From contig NZ_JBBJLN010000007.1 in assembly GCF_037658235.1 (NCBI RefSeq), positions 150,218 through 214,217 on the forward strand: a stretch of 64,000 nt of DNA, in the 5' to 3' direction. The stretch's first letter is position 1. Every line of letters begins with the position of its first letter. The translations under genes and the position numbers were made by a program. The notes below the pieces were generated by a model that worked only from the letters and a program-made list of their open reading frames with translations, was not told the origin of the DNA and did not search any database. The DNA comes from Yunchengibacter salinarum (lineage in GTDB: Bacteria > Pseudomonadota > Alphaproteobacteria > Sphingomonadales > Kordiimonadaceae). Below are positions 16,978 through 25,908 of the stretch, piece after piece.

Positions 16978-19062
16978 CTAACCGCTTTGCATCAGGCGGA
17001 TGCCCTCGTCGCGCTCGAACAGATAGAGGGCGAGGCGCAGCGCCTGGCCGCGGGGGCTGTCCAGCGTGGGGTCCGTGGCGACAATGCGGCGGGCGTCGTC
17101 GCGGGCCATTTCGATCAGGTCCGTATGGGCGGCCAGATCCACAAGCTGGAAATCCGGCAGGCCGCTCTGGCGGGTGCCCAGCACCTCCCCCGCGCCGCGC
17201 AGGCGCAGGTCTTCCTCCGCGATCAGGAAGCCGTCCTCCGTTTCCCGCATCACGTTCAGGCGGGATTTGGCCACATCGCTGATATCGTCGGCGCGGATCA
17301 GCAGGCAGGTGGACTTGCCGCTGCCCCGCCCCACGCGGCCCCTGAGCTGGTGCAGTTGGGCCAGGCCGAAGCGCTCCGCCTGCTCGATCACCATGATGGT
17401 GGCCTCCGGCACGTCCACGCCCACCTCGATCACCGTGGTGGCCACCAGTATCTGCGCCTCCCCGGACTGAAAGCGCGCCATGGCGGCGTCTTTTTCCTCC
17501 CCCTTCATGCGGCCATGCACCAGCGCCACCCGATCCCCGAAGCGGGCCTGAAGATCGGCGAACCGCTCTTCCGCCGCGGCCAGATCGCTGGTCTCGGATT
17601 CCGCCACCAGCGGGCACACCCAGTAAGCCCGCGCCCCGTCCGCGATCTTTCGGGACAGCGCATCCATCACATCGCCCAGCCTTTCCTGTGGCAGAACGCG
17701 GGTATCGATGGGCTGGCGCCCCGGCGGCTTTTCCCGAATGCGGGACACATCCAGATCGCCATAAGCGGTCAGTGTCAGCGTGCGGGGAATGGGGGTGGCT
17801 GTCATCACCAGCGTATCCACCCCGCGCGTGGCCTTGCGGGCCAGTTTCAGGCGCTGCTGCACGCCGAAACGGTGCTGTTCGTCGATCACCGCAAGGCCCA
17901 GGTCCCGGAATGTCACCGCGTCCTGTATCAGCGCATGGGTGCCCACCAGCACATCGATCCGCCCGGCGGCCAGATCGCGCAGGATCGCTTCCCGCGCGCG
18001 GCCCTTCACCCGCCCGGTGAGCAGCGCCATGCGCATGTCCGCCGCGCCAAGCAGGGGTGTGAGGCTTTCAAGGTGCTGCCGCGCGAGGATTTCCGTAGGC
18101 GCGATCAGCGCCGCCTGCGCGCCCGCCTCCACCGCCAGCGCCATGGACAGCGCGGCCACCACGGTCTTGCCGCTGCCCACATCCCCCTGCAACAACCGCA
18201 GCATGGCGTGCGGGCCTTCCATGTCCGCCACGATTTCGGACAGCGCCTTTTGCTGGTCACCGGTCAGGCTGTAGGGTAGCGCCCGGAAAATGGCGCCGCG
18301 CCGGTTGCCATCGCCCATCAGCGCCCGCCCCCGGCGACGGCGGGACCGTTCCCGCGCCAGGGCCAGCGCAAGCTGGGTGGCCAGCAATTCGTCAAAGGCG
18401 AGGCGCCGCCGGGCCGGGCTGTCCGCCAGCACGTCATCGGGGCTTTCAGGCTGATGCAGGCTGACCAGCGCGGCACGGAAAGCGGGCCAGCCTTCGCGCT
18501 TCAGCAAGGCCGGGTCCTGCCATTCGTCCAGGTCCGGCACGCTGTCCAGCGCGGCGCGGATGGCCTTCATCAACCCCTTGTTGCTCAGCCCCCTGGTCAG
18601 CGGATAAACCGGCTCCAGCGCGGGCATTGTGTTCGCCGCCTCAAGGGGAAGGATGTAATCCGGGTGGCTCATCTGCGGCCGGCCCTGATAGCGTTCCAGC
18701 CTGCCGGATACGAGCCGGGTGGACCCTTCGGGCAACTGCCCCTCGATCCAGGCGCGGGAGCCATGAAAAAATACCAGCGACAAAAAGCCGCCCGCATCCT
18801 GTACGGTGACCCGGTGCGGCTGTCGGCGATTGGCGGGGGGCGTGTGCTGTAAAACGGTCACTTCCAGCGTGACCACCGCGCCTTCCCGCGCGGTCTGGCT
18901 GTCGGCGCCGGGGCGGCGATCCACCAGCGAGGCGGGCATGTGAAACAGCACATCCTTCACCGCGGGACCGGCCAGCGCCTCCACCGCCTGACGGGAGCGC
19001 TTGCCGATGCCGGGCAGAGATTCTATATCGGCGAAGTACTGGAACAGGGCTTCCGGGCGCAT
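16978..19062 (-). CDS. recG: ATP-dependent DNA helicase RecG
   Basis: The 694-residue branched-DNA helicase processes stalled replication forks and recombination intermediates. After an N-terminal wedge/OB domain (about residues 50-190), the helicase motor shows Walker A LLQGDVGSGKTVVA, motif II DEQHRFG, motif III MTATPIPRT and motif VI QLRGRVGRG. The RecG C-terminal TRG region LRGAGEVLGTRQSGLPDFQ is intact. ATG 19062 is chosen because the protein then begins with the family-typical MRPEALFQYFADIESLPGIG. It is divergent from sdhE and mfd, a common alphaproteobacterial neighbourhood. Confidence 0.96.
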   Translation of the reverse strand: MRPEALFQYFADIESLPGIGKRSRQAVEALAGPAVKDVLFHMPASLVDRRPGADSQTAREGAVVTLEVTVLQHTPPANRRQPHRVTVQDAGGFLSLVFFHGSRAWIEGQLPEGSTRLVSGRLERYQGRPQMSHPDYILPLEAANTMPALEPVYPLTRGLSNKGLMKAIRAALDSVPDLDEWQDPALLKREGWPAFRAALVSLHQPESPDDVLADSPARRRLAFDELLATQLALALARERSRRRRGRALMGDGNRRGAIFRALPYSLTGDQQKALSEIVADMEGPHAMLRLLQGDVGSGKTVVAALSMALAVEAGAQAALIAPTEILARQHLESLTPLLGAADMRMALLTGRVKGRAREAILRDLAAGRIDVLVGTHALIQDAVTFRDLGLAVIDEQHRFGVQQRLKLARKATRGVDTLVMTATPIPRTLTLTAYGDLDVSRIREKPPGRQPIDTRVLPQERLGDVMDALSRKIADGARAYWVCPLVAESETSDLAAAEERFADLQARFGDRVALVHGRMKGEEKDAAMARFQSGEAQILVATTVIEVGVDVPEATIMVIEQAERFGLAQLHQLRGRVGRGSGKSTCLLIRADDISDVAKSRLNVMRETEDGFLIAEEDLRLRGAGEVLGTRQSGLPDFQLVDLAAHTDLIEMARDDARRIVATDPTLDSPRGQALRLALYLFERDEGIRLMQSG

Positions 19063-19150
19063 GGCGGCTTTCCGTCTTCTGGCCTTTTCTTTGCGGGGCG
19101 GCGTTCGGGGGCATCCTAGCTGTGCATGGTGACAATTGGAAAGGCCGGAA

Positions 19151-19465
19151 ATGACAGAGCGCGACCGCCCCAAGGCATATGACCCGCACGGCGAACTGGA
19201 CCTGGAAAACCGGCGGCGCCGCCTGTTGTTCCGGGCGTGGCACCGCGGCATCAAGGAAATGGACCTGATCTTCGGCAATTTCATCCAGAGCCGCATGGAA
19301 AGCCTGAGCCACGAGGACTGCGCCTGGTTCGAGCGCCTGTTCGAGGAAAACGATCATCAGGTGATGAACTGGGTCACCAGCAAGGAAGACCCGCCTCAAG
19401 CCTATGCCGGGCCAATGATGGACGCCCTGCGCCAGCTTGATTTCATGACCCTGAAAGCGCGCTGA
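19151..19465 (+). CDS. sdhE: FAD assembly factor SdhE
   Basis: The 104-residue protein belongs to the SdhE/YgfY/Sdh5 family, which promotes covalent flavinylation of succinate dehydrogenase SdhA. The signature RRRLLFRAWHRGIKEMDLI contains the conserved RGxxE motif, and the later CAWFERLFEENDHQVMNW matches the helical bundle. ATG 19151 with GGCCGGAA upstream is preferred; a TTG at 19136 would add five residues. It lies 44 bp upstream of mfd and is divergent from recG. Confidence 0.9.
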   Translation: MTERDRPKAYDPHGELDLENRRRRLLFRAWHRGIKEMDLIFGNFIQSRMESLSHEDCAWFERLFEENDHQVMNWVTSKEDPPQAYAGPMMDALRQLDFMTLKAR

Positions 19466-19509
19466 CGCGCCCGCTGCCATAACAAGACACAGAACAGAAC
19501 GGAGCCTGC

Positions 19510-22500
19510 ATGTCGCTTGATGCCCTGATCAACGCGGAACACCCGCTGACCGTAGCCGGTGTTCCCGGCGGGTTCGATGCCTGGCTTCTGACCCGCGCGG
19601 CGGCCGAGGCCCATAACAGGCTGAAAAAGCCGGTGCTGCACATCACCCGCGATGACCGGGCGCTGTCGGCCCTGATCGGCCAGGTGGCCTTTTTCGATCC
19701 GGCCCTGACCGTGCTGGATTTCCCGGCCTGGGATTGCCTGCCCTATGACCGGGTGAGCCCGCAGGCAGACATTACCGCCCGACGAATGGAAACCCTGAGC
19801 CGACTGGCGGCGGGCGTGAAAGGCCCCGCCCTGATCCTGACCACGGTGAACGCCGTGCTGCAACGGGTGCCGCCGAAGGAATGGGTGGCCGCCGCCAGCC
19901 TGGGCCTGGCGCCCGGCGACCAGACCGACATGACCGCCCTGACCGACCGCCTGCATGAGGCGGGCTACAGCCGCAGCGATCAGGTGATGGAACCGGGCGA
20001 ATATGCCGTGCGCGGCGGCCTGCTGGACCTGTACCCCACCGGCGCCGAAGAACCGGTGCGGCTGGACTTTTTCGGCGACGAGCTGGACAGCATCCGCCGC
20101 TTCGACCCGCTGAGCCAGCGCACCACCGGCAGGCAGGATCGGGTCAATCTGAAACCGGCGGCGGAATTTTCGCTGGACCCGGAGTCCCGGCAGCGCTTCC
20201 AGCGCGCCTATGTGAACACCTTTGGCCCCGCCAAGGGGGAAGACCCGCTGTTCGAAGCGGTGGGCCAGGGCCGCGCACTACAGGGGGCGGAACACTGGCT
20301 GCCCTTTTTCCATGACCGCATGGACAGCCTGTTCGACTATGTGGACAGCCCGGTGCTGACCATGGACCATCAGGCCGACATCGCGGCGGACGAACGGCTG
20401 AAAGCGGTTCAGGACCATTTCGAGGCACGGCAAACCGTGCTGGCCATGATCCGGGAAGGCAAGGACACCACATCGCCCCTGTACAAACCCTGCCCGCCCG
20501 GCCTGCTGTTTCTGACCGGGCAGGAATGGGAAAGCCGCCTGCTGGACCTGAACGCCCGCCACTTCAGCCCGAACAACGAGCCGGAGAACGAAACCACCAT
20601 CACCATGAAGGCGCGCCGGGGCCGGGATTTCGCGCCGGAACGCAATGACAGGGCGATCAATATATATGACGCGGTGCGCGCCCATGTGGTGGATCTGCGC
20701 AAGGCCGGCAGGCGCGTGGTCTTCGCCTGCACCAGCGCGGGCGCCGCACAGCGCATGGAAACCGTGCTCAAGGACCACGGCGTGGCCCCCATCGCCTTCG
20801 CGGAAAGCTGGGCCGCCATCCGGCGGGAGACGAAATCCCTGTCCGCCGTTACCGTGCTGCCCGCGGATGCCGGGTTCGAGACCGACGATCTGGCGCTTTT
20901 GACCGAACAGGACATTCTGGGCGACCGGCTGGTGCGCAAGGTACGTCGCCAGCGCAGGGCCGACAATTTCCTGTCCGAGGCCAGCGCCCTTTCACCGGGC
21001 GATCTGGTGGTGCACACCCAGCACGGCATTGGCCGGTTCGACCGGCTGGAAGCGGTGGAAGTCAACGGCGCCGCCCATGATTGCCTGGCGCTGGTCTATC
21101 ATGGCGGCGACCGGCTGTTCGTACCGGTGGAGAACATCGAGGTGCTGTCCCGCTATGGCGGGGAGACCACCGAGGCCCAGTTGGACAAGCTGGGCGGTGT
21201 GGCCTGGCAGGCGCGCAAGGCGAAAATGAAGGAGCGCATCCGCGAAATGGCGGATCAGCTCATCAAGCTGGCGGCCCAGCGGGAAATGCGCGAAGGCACC
21301 CGCATCGCCCCGCCGGAAGGGCTTTACGAGGAATTCGCCGCCCGCTTCCCCTTTGAGGAGACGGACGATCAGTTGCGCGCCATTTCGGATGTGGCGGGCG
21401 ATCTGGCAAGCGGCCGCCCCATGGACCGGCTGATCTGCGGCGATGTGGGCTTCGGCAAGACGGAAGTGGCGCTGCGCGCCGCCTTTCTGGCGGTGATGGC
21501 CGGGCATCAGGTGGCGGTGATCGCCCCCACCACCCTGCTCGCCCGCCAGCATTATCAAACCTTCGAGGAACGCTTCCGCGACCTGCCGGTGAAGGTGGCG
21601 CAGCTATCGCGGCTGGTCAGCCAGAAGAACGCCAAGGCCACCCGCGCGGAACTGGCGGACGGCACGGCGGACATCGTAATCGGCACCCATGCGCTGCTGG
21701 GCAAGGGCATCAGCTTCCGCGATCTGGGCCTGTTGATCGTGGACGAGGAACAGCATTTCGGCGTCGCCCACAAGGAACGGCTGAAGGAACTGAAGGCGGA
21801 CGTGCACGTACTGACCATGACGGCCACGCCCATTCCGCGCACCCTGCAAATGGCCATGAGCGGCATCCGCGACCTGTCCATCATCGCCACGCCCCCGGTG
21901 GATCGGCTGGCCGTGCGCACTTTTGTGCTGCCCTTCGACCCGGTGGTGGTGCGGGAAGCCCTGCTGCGGGAGCATTTCCGCGGCGGCCAGAGCTTCTATG
22001 TGTGCCCCTATGTGGCCGACCTTCAGGAAGCCGCCACCTTCCTGAAAGATCATGTGCCGGAAGTGAAATTCACCATCGCCCACGGCCAGATGCCCGCCCG
22101 CGAGATCGAGGACGTGATGACCGCCTTTTACGAAGGGCGCTTTGATGTGCTGCTGTCCACCACCATCATTGAAAGCGGCATCGACATTCCCACCGCCAAC
22201 ACCATGGTGGTGCACCGCTCCGACCGCTTCGGGCTGGCCCAGCTATACCAGCTCAGGGGGCGCGTGGGCCGGGCCAAAATGCGGGCCTATGCCTATCTGA
22301 CCGTGCCGCCGCGCAAGGCGCTGAGCGAAAACGCGGACAAGCGCCTTCAGGTGCTTCAAACCCTGGACACGCTGGGCGCGGGCTTCAATCTGGCCAGCCA
22401 TGACATGGACATTCGCGGCGCCGGCAACCTGCTGGGCGAGGAACAAAGCGGCCATGTGCGCGAGGTGGGCGTGGAACTCTATCAGAAGATGCTGGAAGAA

Positions 22501-23016
22501 GCGGTCAGTGAAGCCCGCGCGGGTGGCGCCGATGACAGCCTGGCCGAGGACTGGTCGCCGCAGATCAATGTGGGGGCCACGGTGATGATCCCGGAAAGCT
22601 ATGTGCCGGACCTGAACACCCGTATGGCGCTCTATCGCAGACTGGCGGACCTGACCACGCGCGAAGATGTGGATGCCTTCGCCGCGGAGTTGATCGACCG
22701 GTTCGGCCCCCTGCCCGGCGCGGTAAAGCAGCTTGCCCATGTGATGATCATCAAGGGCCACTGCAAACGGGCGGGAATCGAAAAGCTGGAAGCCGGGCCG
22801 AAGGGCATGACCATCAGCTTTTACAAGGACAGTTTCCCCAACCCCGCGGGGCTGGTGGACTTCATCTCCCGCACCGGCGCCACGGCCAAGCTGAAGCCGG
22901 ATCACAAGCTGGTCTATCTGGCCCGCATGGAATCGGTGGTGCAACGCCTGAAATCCGTCAATGCGGTGGTCAAGCAGTTGGCGAGTCTGGCGGAAAAGGC
23001 CCCGGAAAATGCCTGA
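19510..23016 (+). CDS. mfd: Transcription-repair coupling factor Mfd
   Basis: The 1168-residue ATPase removes stalled RNA polymerase and recruits UvrA. The N-terminal UvrB-like module (about residues 1-330) is followed by the RNAP-interacting domain (HTQHGIGRFDRLEAVEVNG, about 500-560). The RecG-like motor has Walker A GDVGFGKTEVALRAAF, DEEQHFG and QLRGRVGRAKMRAYAYL, and a C-terminal autoinhibitory TRCF domain follows. Length is normal. The gene ends at a 588-bp non-coding convergent gap. Confidence 0.97.
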   Translation: MSLDALINAEHPLTVAGVPGGFDAWLLTRAAAEAHNRLKKPVLHITRDDRALSALIGQVAFFDPALTVLDFPAWDCLPYDRVSPQADITARRMETLSRLAAGVKGPALILTTVNAVLQRVPPKEWVAAASLGLAPGDQTDMTALTDRLHEAGYSRSDQVMEPGEYAVRGGLLDLYPTGAEEPVRLDFFGDELDSIRRFDPLSQRTTGRQDRVNLKPAAEFSLDPESRQRFQRAYVNTFGPAKGEDPLFEAVGQGRALQGAEHWLPFFHDRMDSLFDYVDSPVLTMDHQADIAADERLKAVQDHFEARQTVLAMIREGKDTTSPLYKPCPPGLLFLTGQEWESRLLDLNARHFSPNNEPENETTITMKARRGRDFAPERNDRAINIYDAVRAHVVDLRKAGRRVVFACTSAGAAQRMETVLKDHGVAPIAFAESWAAIRRETKSLSAVTVLPADAGFETDDLALLTEQDILGDRLVRKVRRQRRADNFLSEASALSPGDLVVHTQHGIGRFDRLEAVEVNGAAHDCLALVYHGGDRLFVPVENIEVLSRYGGETTEAQLDKLGGVAWQARKAKMKERIREMADQLIKLAAQREMREGTRIAPPEGLYEEFAARFPFEETDDQLRAISDVAGDLASGRPMDRLICGDVGFGKTEVALRAAFLAVMAGHQVAVIAPTTLLARQHYQTFEERFRDLPVKVAQLSRLVSQKNAKATRAELADGTADIVIGTHALLGKGISFRDLGLLIVDEEQHFGVAHKERLKELKADVHVLTMTATPIPRTLQMAMSGIRDLSIIATPPVDRLAVRTFVLPFDPVVVREALLREHFRGGQSFYVCPYVADLQEAATFLKDHVPEVKFTIAHGQMPAREIEDVMTAFYEGRFDVLLSTTIIESGIDIPTANTMVVHRSDRFGLAQLYQLRGRVGRAKMRAYAYLTVPPRKALSENADKRLQVLQTLDTLGAGFNLASHDMDIRGAGNLLGEEQSGHVREVGVELYQKMLEEAVSEARAGGADDSLAEDWSPQINVGATVMIPESYVPDLNTRMALYRRLADLTTREDVDAFAAELIDRFGPLPGAVKQLAHVMIIKGHCKRAGIEKLEAGPKGMTISFYKDSFPNPAGLVDFISRTGATAKLKPDHKLVYLARMESVVQRLKSVNAVVKQLASLAEKAPENA

Positions 23017-23167
23017 CCCTGCGGGGGAATCGCACTGGTCGTCCCGACTGCATGAAGGTGGTCACACAAATGTGATCCGAAGGACCGGATCATCGGCGCG
23101 ACACACCAAACCACAGATTTGCAACGCATTTTTCCCGGCATGTTGAACCGCATTCCGCATTGCAATC

Positions 23168-23181
23168 TGCAAACGTTTGCA
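23168..23181. promoter_or_regulatory. LacI/PurR-type operator palindrome
   Basis: TGCAAACGTTTGCA is a perfect 14-bp palindrome centred on CG, the geometry recognised by LacI-family regulators and close to the core of the E. coli PurR box. No regulator gene or obvious regulated protein gene is adjacent. TTGACG at 23200-23205 downstream could be a -35, but the matching -10 is weak. Confidence 0.5.
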
Positions 23182-23517
23182 AAAGTCGCTGTCGCCACCT
23201 TGACGTTTACCTTTTGGAAAGGGAGTCTCGCTACCGTCCAGTTGACGGCGCCGGGATCGTTTCGGGTGGTTTTGAGGCCCCGGCGGCTGTCACGGAATAC
23301 CGGGCCGGGCTTTTAGCCCGGTTGGCGTGGGGTCCAGGGTTGCGTTCAGTTTCAAGGTGTTACAAGTCGCGCATCTTGCCCAGGCCAGTACGGTTATCCG
23401 AAGGCCGGGTGCTACATGATCAATATTGCATGTGGTGTGTTGGGGTTCCCCCCTGCTTTCGGATTTCAGGGTGATCAGGGTTACGAGTTGTTCTGAGTGA
23501 TCACCCTTCCCTTGAAC

Positions 23518-23575
23518 GGGGGCCGGGCATGTCCCAAGGTGTATCGAGTACCCGTCCGGCCCTCGTTTCTCTTTT
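23518..23575 (+). terminator. Rho-independent-type terminator on plus strand
   Basis: A 9-bp stem, GGGGGCCGG (23518-23526) with CCGGCCCTC (23556-23564, one G-T pair), closes a 29-nt structured loop and is followed by a T-rich tail reaching CTTTTT at 23571-23576. It ends transcription entering from mfd or from a promoter within the gap. Confidence 0.6.
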
Positions 23576-23604
23576 TCCCGAAATTTCGCGTGCCACCGCC
23601 CCGA

Positions 23605-24246
23605 TCAGGCTTCGCCCGCCACCTGTGGCGCCAGCCGGTCCATCACCTGCATCAGCACCTCCGGCGCCTGCGCCCCGGATACGCCCGCCTGCCGGTTGAA
23701 CACATAATAGGGCACGCCGGTCACGCCCATCTGCCGGGCGGCCATCGCTTCTTCCTCGATCATCGCCTTGTCCCGGTCACTGGCCAGCAGGTCCGCCACC
23801 AGCGCCCGGTCCATGCCCGCATCCCCGGCCACGTCCGCAAGCAGGGCATGATCCCCGATGAAGCGCGCCTCTTCGAAATACAGGCTCATCAGCCGATCCG
23901 CCACCGCCGCCTGCACCCCGGCGGACAGGGCCCAGCGAATCAGGCGGTGGGCATCCAGGCTGTTGGCGATCCGCACCGGCGTGGTGAAATCGAATGCAAT
24001 GCCCGCTTCGGCGCCGATGCGGGTCAGTTGGGCGCGCATCTGGTCAAGCTCCGGCCCGTCGCCGAACTTGGCGCGGTAGGCGGCGTCCCGGTCCACGCCG
24101 TCTTCCGGCGTGTTGGGGTTGAGCTGATAGGGCCTGTAGCGCACCGCCTGCACCAGGCCGGGCCGGGCGGCCATGGCCCGGTCCAGATGGCGTTTGCCCA
24201 CAAAGCACCAGGGGCAGACCACATCGATCACCACATCCACATTCAT
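23605..24246 (-). CDS. DsbA/FrnE-like 2-hydroxychromene-2-carboxylate-isomerase fold oxidoreductase
   Basis: A 213-residue thioredoxin-fold protein of the FrnE/DsbA-like cytosolic group. The active site is CPWC at residues 11-14 (VIDVVCPWCFVGKRHL), with the cis-proline loop at GVTGVPYYVFN. No signal peptide is seen, so it likely acts as a cytosolic dithiol-disulfide oxidoreductase or isomerase. The ATG at 24246 is decided by a full AGGAGG ribosome site; the frame stays open far upstream but is antisense to moaA and nadK there. Confidence 0.88.
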   Translation of the reverse strand: MNVDVVIDVVCPWCFVGKRHLDRAMAARPGLVQAVRYRPYQLNPNTPEDGVDRDAAYRAKFGDGPELDQMRAQLTRIGAEAGIAFDFTTPVRIANSLDAHRLIRWALSAGVQAAVADRLMSLYFEEARFIGDHALLADVAGDAGMDRALVADLLASDRDKAMIEEEAMAARQMGVTGVPYYVFNRQAGVSGAQAPEVLMQVMDRLAPQVAGEA

Positions 24247-24345
24247 TGCACGGCCTCCTTCCAGGCAGCAGGTTAACAGGGGCGGTTCTGGCGCGAAAGG
24301 GCGGGCTGTGCTATGCTGGCCGCCCATGTTCGAGGAGTGAAGCCC

Positions 24346-24726
24346 ATGGATGCCCTTTCCAAAGCCACGCAGGGTCTTTTGGCCAGCCAGCAGCGTGCCA
24401 CCGATCTGGCCGGGCGCATTGTGCGGGACTCTGCGGCTGACGCCAGCACCACCAACCGCATCCTTGGCGCCGCGGAGGGCACGGGCACACCCCCTGCCCC
24501 GGCACAGGCAGCGGGCGAACAGGCCGGGCAGCAACAGCCGCAGGCCGGGGCCGCCCCCCGCCCCCCGCAGGTCAGCGGGGCGGACGCCGCCGGCTTTTCC
24601 GACCTGATCCAGACAGTTGTGGACTTCCGCGCGGAACAGAATGTATTTCGCGCCAATGCGGCGGCTTTTTCCCGTATTGCGGAGACGGAAAACGCCCTTG
24701 GCGGCCTGCTGGACGACGAAAGCTGA
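24346..24726 (+). CDS. Small protein with flagellar rod/hook-like C-terminal helix
   Basis: The 126-residue protein has a helical N-terminus, a Pro/Ala/Gln-rich linker (about residues 45-85) and a C-terminal helix. The segment AEQNVFRANAAAFSRIAE followed by NALGGLLDDE resembles the C-terminal helix shared by FlgB, FlgC, FlgE and FlgG (typically Q-x-x-Y-x-A-N ... ML-x-x-LL). I infer a flagellar axial or accessory role, but the N-terminal rod motif is missing. GAGGAG supports ATG 24346. It lies alone between the divergent DsbA-like gene and moaA. Confidence 0.6.
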   Translation: MDALSKATQGLLASQQRATDLAGRIVRDSAADASTTNRILGAAEGTGTPPAPAQAAGEQAGQQQPQAGAAPRPPQVSGADAAGFSDLIQTVVDFRAEQNVFRANAAAFSRIAETENALGGLLDDES

Positions 24727-24780
24727 CCCACGGCGCGTCACCACGCTTGACGATGGCGCCGCGCGCGCCAAAATCAGACC

Positions 24781-25824
24781 ATGCCGGATAGCATCCCCAT
24801 AGCAGACATGCCCGCGCGTGGGCGCGCCCCCGATCTGGTGGACCCGTTCGGGCGCACCATCACCTATCTCAGGCTCAGCGTTACGGATCGCTGTGACCTG
24901 CGCTGCCGCTATTGCATGGCGGAGGACATGACCTTCCTGCCCAAAAAGGACGTGCTCAGCCTGGAAGAGCTGTTGACCGTCTCGGACGCCTTCATGGACC
25001 GGGGCGTCAGGCGCATCCGGCTGACGGGCGGGGAGCCGCTGGTGCGGCGGAACATTCAATGGCTGATCGACCGGCTGGGAGCGCGGGTGCAATCCGGCGC
25101 GCTGGACGAGGTGACGCTCACCACCAATGCCACGCAGTTGCCAGCCATGGCGGGCAAGCTCGCCCGCGCGGGCGTGCGGCGCATCAATGTGTCGCTGGAC
25201 ACGCTGGACCCGGCCACCTTTCACGCCATCACCCGCCGGAACCGGTTGGATGATGTGCGCCGCGGGCTGGATGCGGCGGAAGACGCGGGCCTGAAGGTGA
25301 AACTGAACGCGGTGGTGATGAAGAACCGCAACGCCCACACCATCCCGGACCTGTTCGATTTCGCCCGCCACCGCGGCTTTGACCTGACATTGATCGAAAC
25401 CATGCCCATGGGCGACGTGGCCGACGCGCGGGAAGACACTTATATGCCCGTCAGCGCCCTGCTGCCAGCGCTTGAGGCCCGCGCCGCACTGACCCCCAGC
25501 GATCACCGCACCGGCGGCCCGGCCCGTTATATGGACATTGCGGGCAGCCGGTCCCGGCTGGGGCTGATCACGCCGCTCAGCCGCAATTTCTGTAGCGGCT
25601 GCAACCGGGTGCGCGTGACCTGCACGGGGCAGATTTACATGTGTCTGGGCCAGGATGACCATGTGGACCTGCGCGCCGCCCTGCGCGGGCCGGATGGCGC
25701 GGCGGCGCTGGATGCGGCGCTGGACCGGGCCATCGGCGCCAAGCCCGAAGGCCACGACTTCGCCGTCACCGATGGCCACATGACCGGCAAGGTGGACCGG
25801 CACATGTCCATGACCGGGGGATAA
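24781..25824 (+). CDS. moaA: GTP 3',8-cyclase MoaA
   Basis: The 347-residue radical SAM enzyme starts molybdenum cofactor synthesis from GTP. The SAM cluster motif is C38-x3-C42-x2-C45 (CDLRCRYC), and the second cluster is in FCSGCNRVRVTCTG with a third cysteine in IYMC. LTGGEPLVR binds SAM. The C-terminus ends in the catalytically required GG (SMTGG). The gene is complete. No other moa gene is adjacent, though mocA and xdhC lie about 17 kb away. Confidence 0.95.
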   Translation: MPDSIPIADMPARGRAPDLVDPFGRTITYLRLSVTDRCDLRCRYCMAEDMTFLPKKDVLSLEELLTVSDAFMDRGVRRIRLTGGEPLVRRNIQWLIDRLGARVQSGALDEVTLTTNATQLPAMAGKLARAGVRRINVSLDTLDPATFHAITRRNRLDDVRRGLDAAEDAGLKVKLNAVVMKNRNAHTIPDLFDFARHRGFDLTLIETMPMGDVADAREDTYMPVSALLPALEARAALTPSDHRTGGPARYMDIAGSRSRLGLITPLSRNFCSGCNRVRVTCTGQIYMCLGQDDHVDLRAALRGPDGAAALDAALDRAIGAKPEGHDFAVTDGHMTGKVDRHMSMTGG

Positions 25825-25908
25825 GCGCATAAACCCTTGCGGTGCGGGGCCTTTTCTGAAACCGTGATGGCCGTTGAAGGGGCCTTGAACGCAGGGGATG
25901 AAGGGCGC

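Larger units (their letters stand above)
23017..23604. other. 588-bp gap: no gene; LacI-type palindrome, hairpins and terminator
   Basis: No convincing protein is encoded here on either strand. The stretch holds a LacI-type palindrome (23168-23181), the hairpin CCGGGC-tttta-GCCCGG near 23299-23315, a perfect 10-bp stem (23468-23477 with 23498-23507) and a plus-strand terminator (23518-23575). Together these look like a structured, untranslated transcript or a long mfd 3' leader. Confidence 0.6.
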
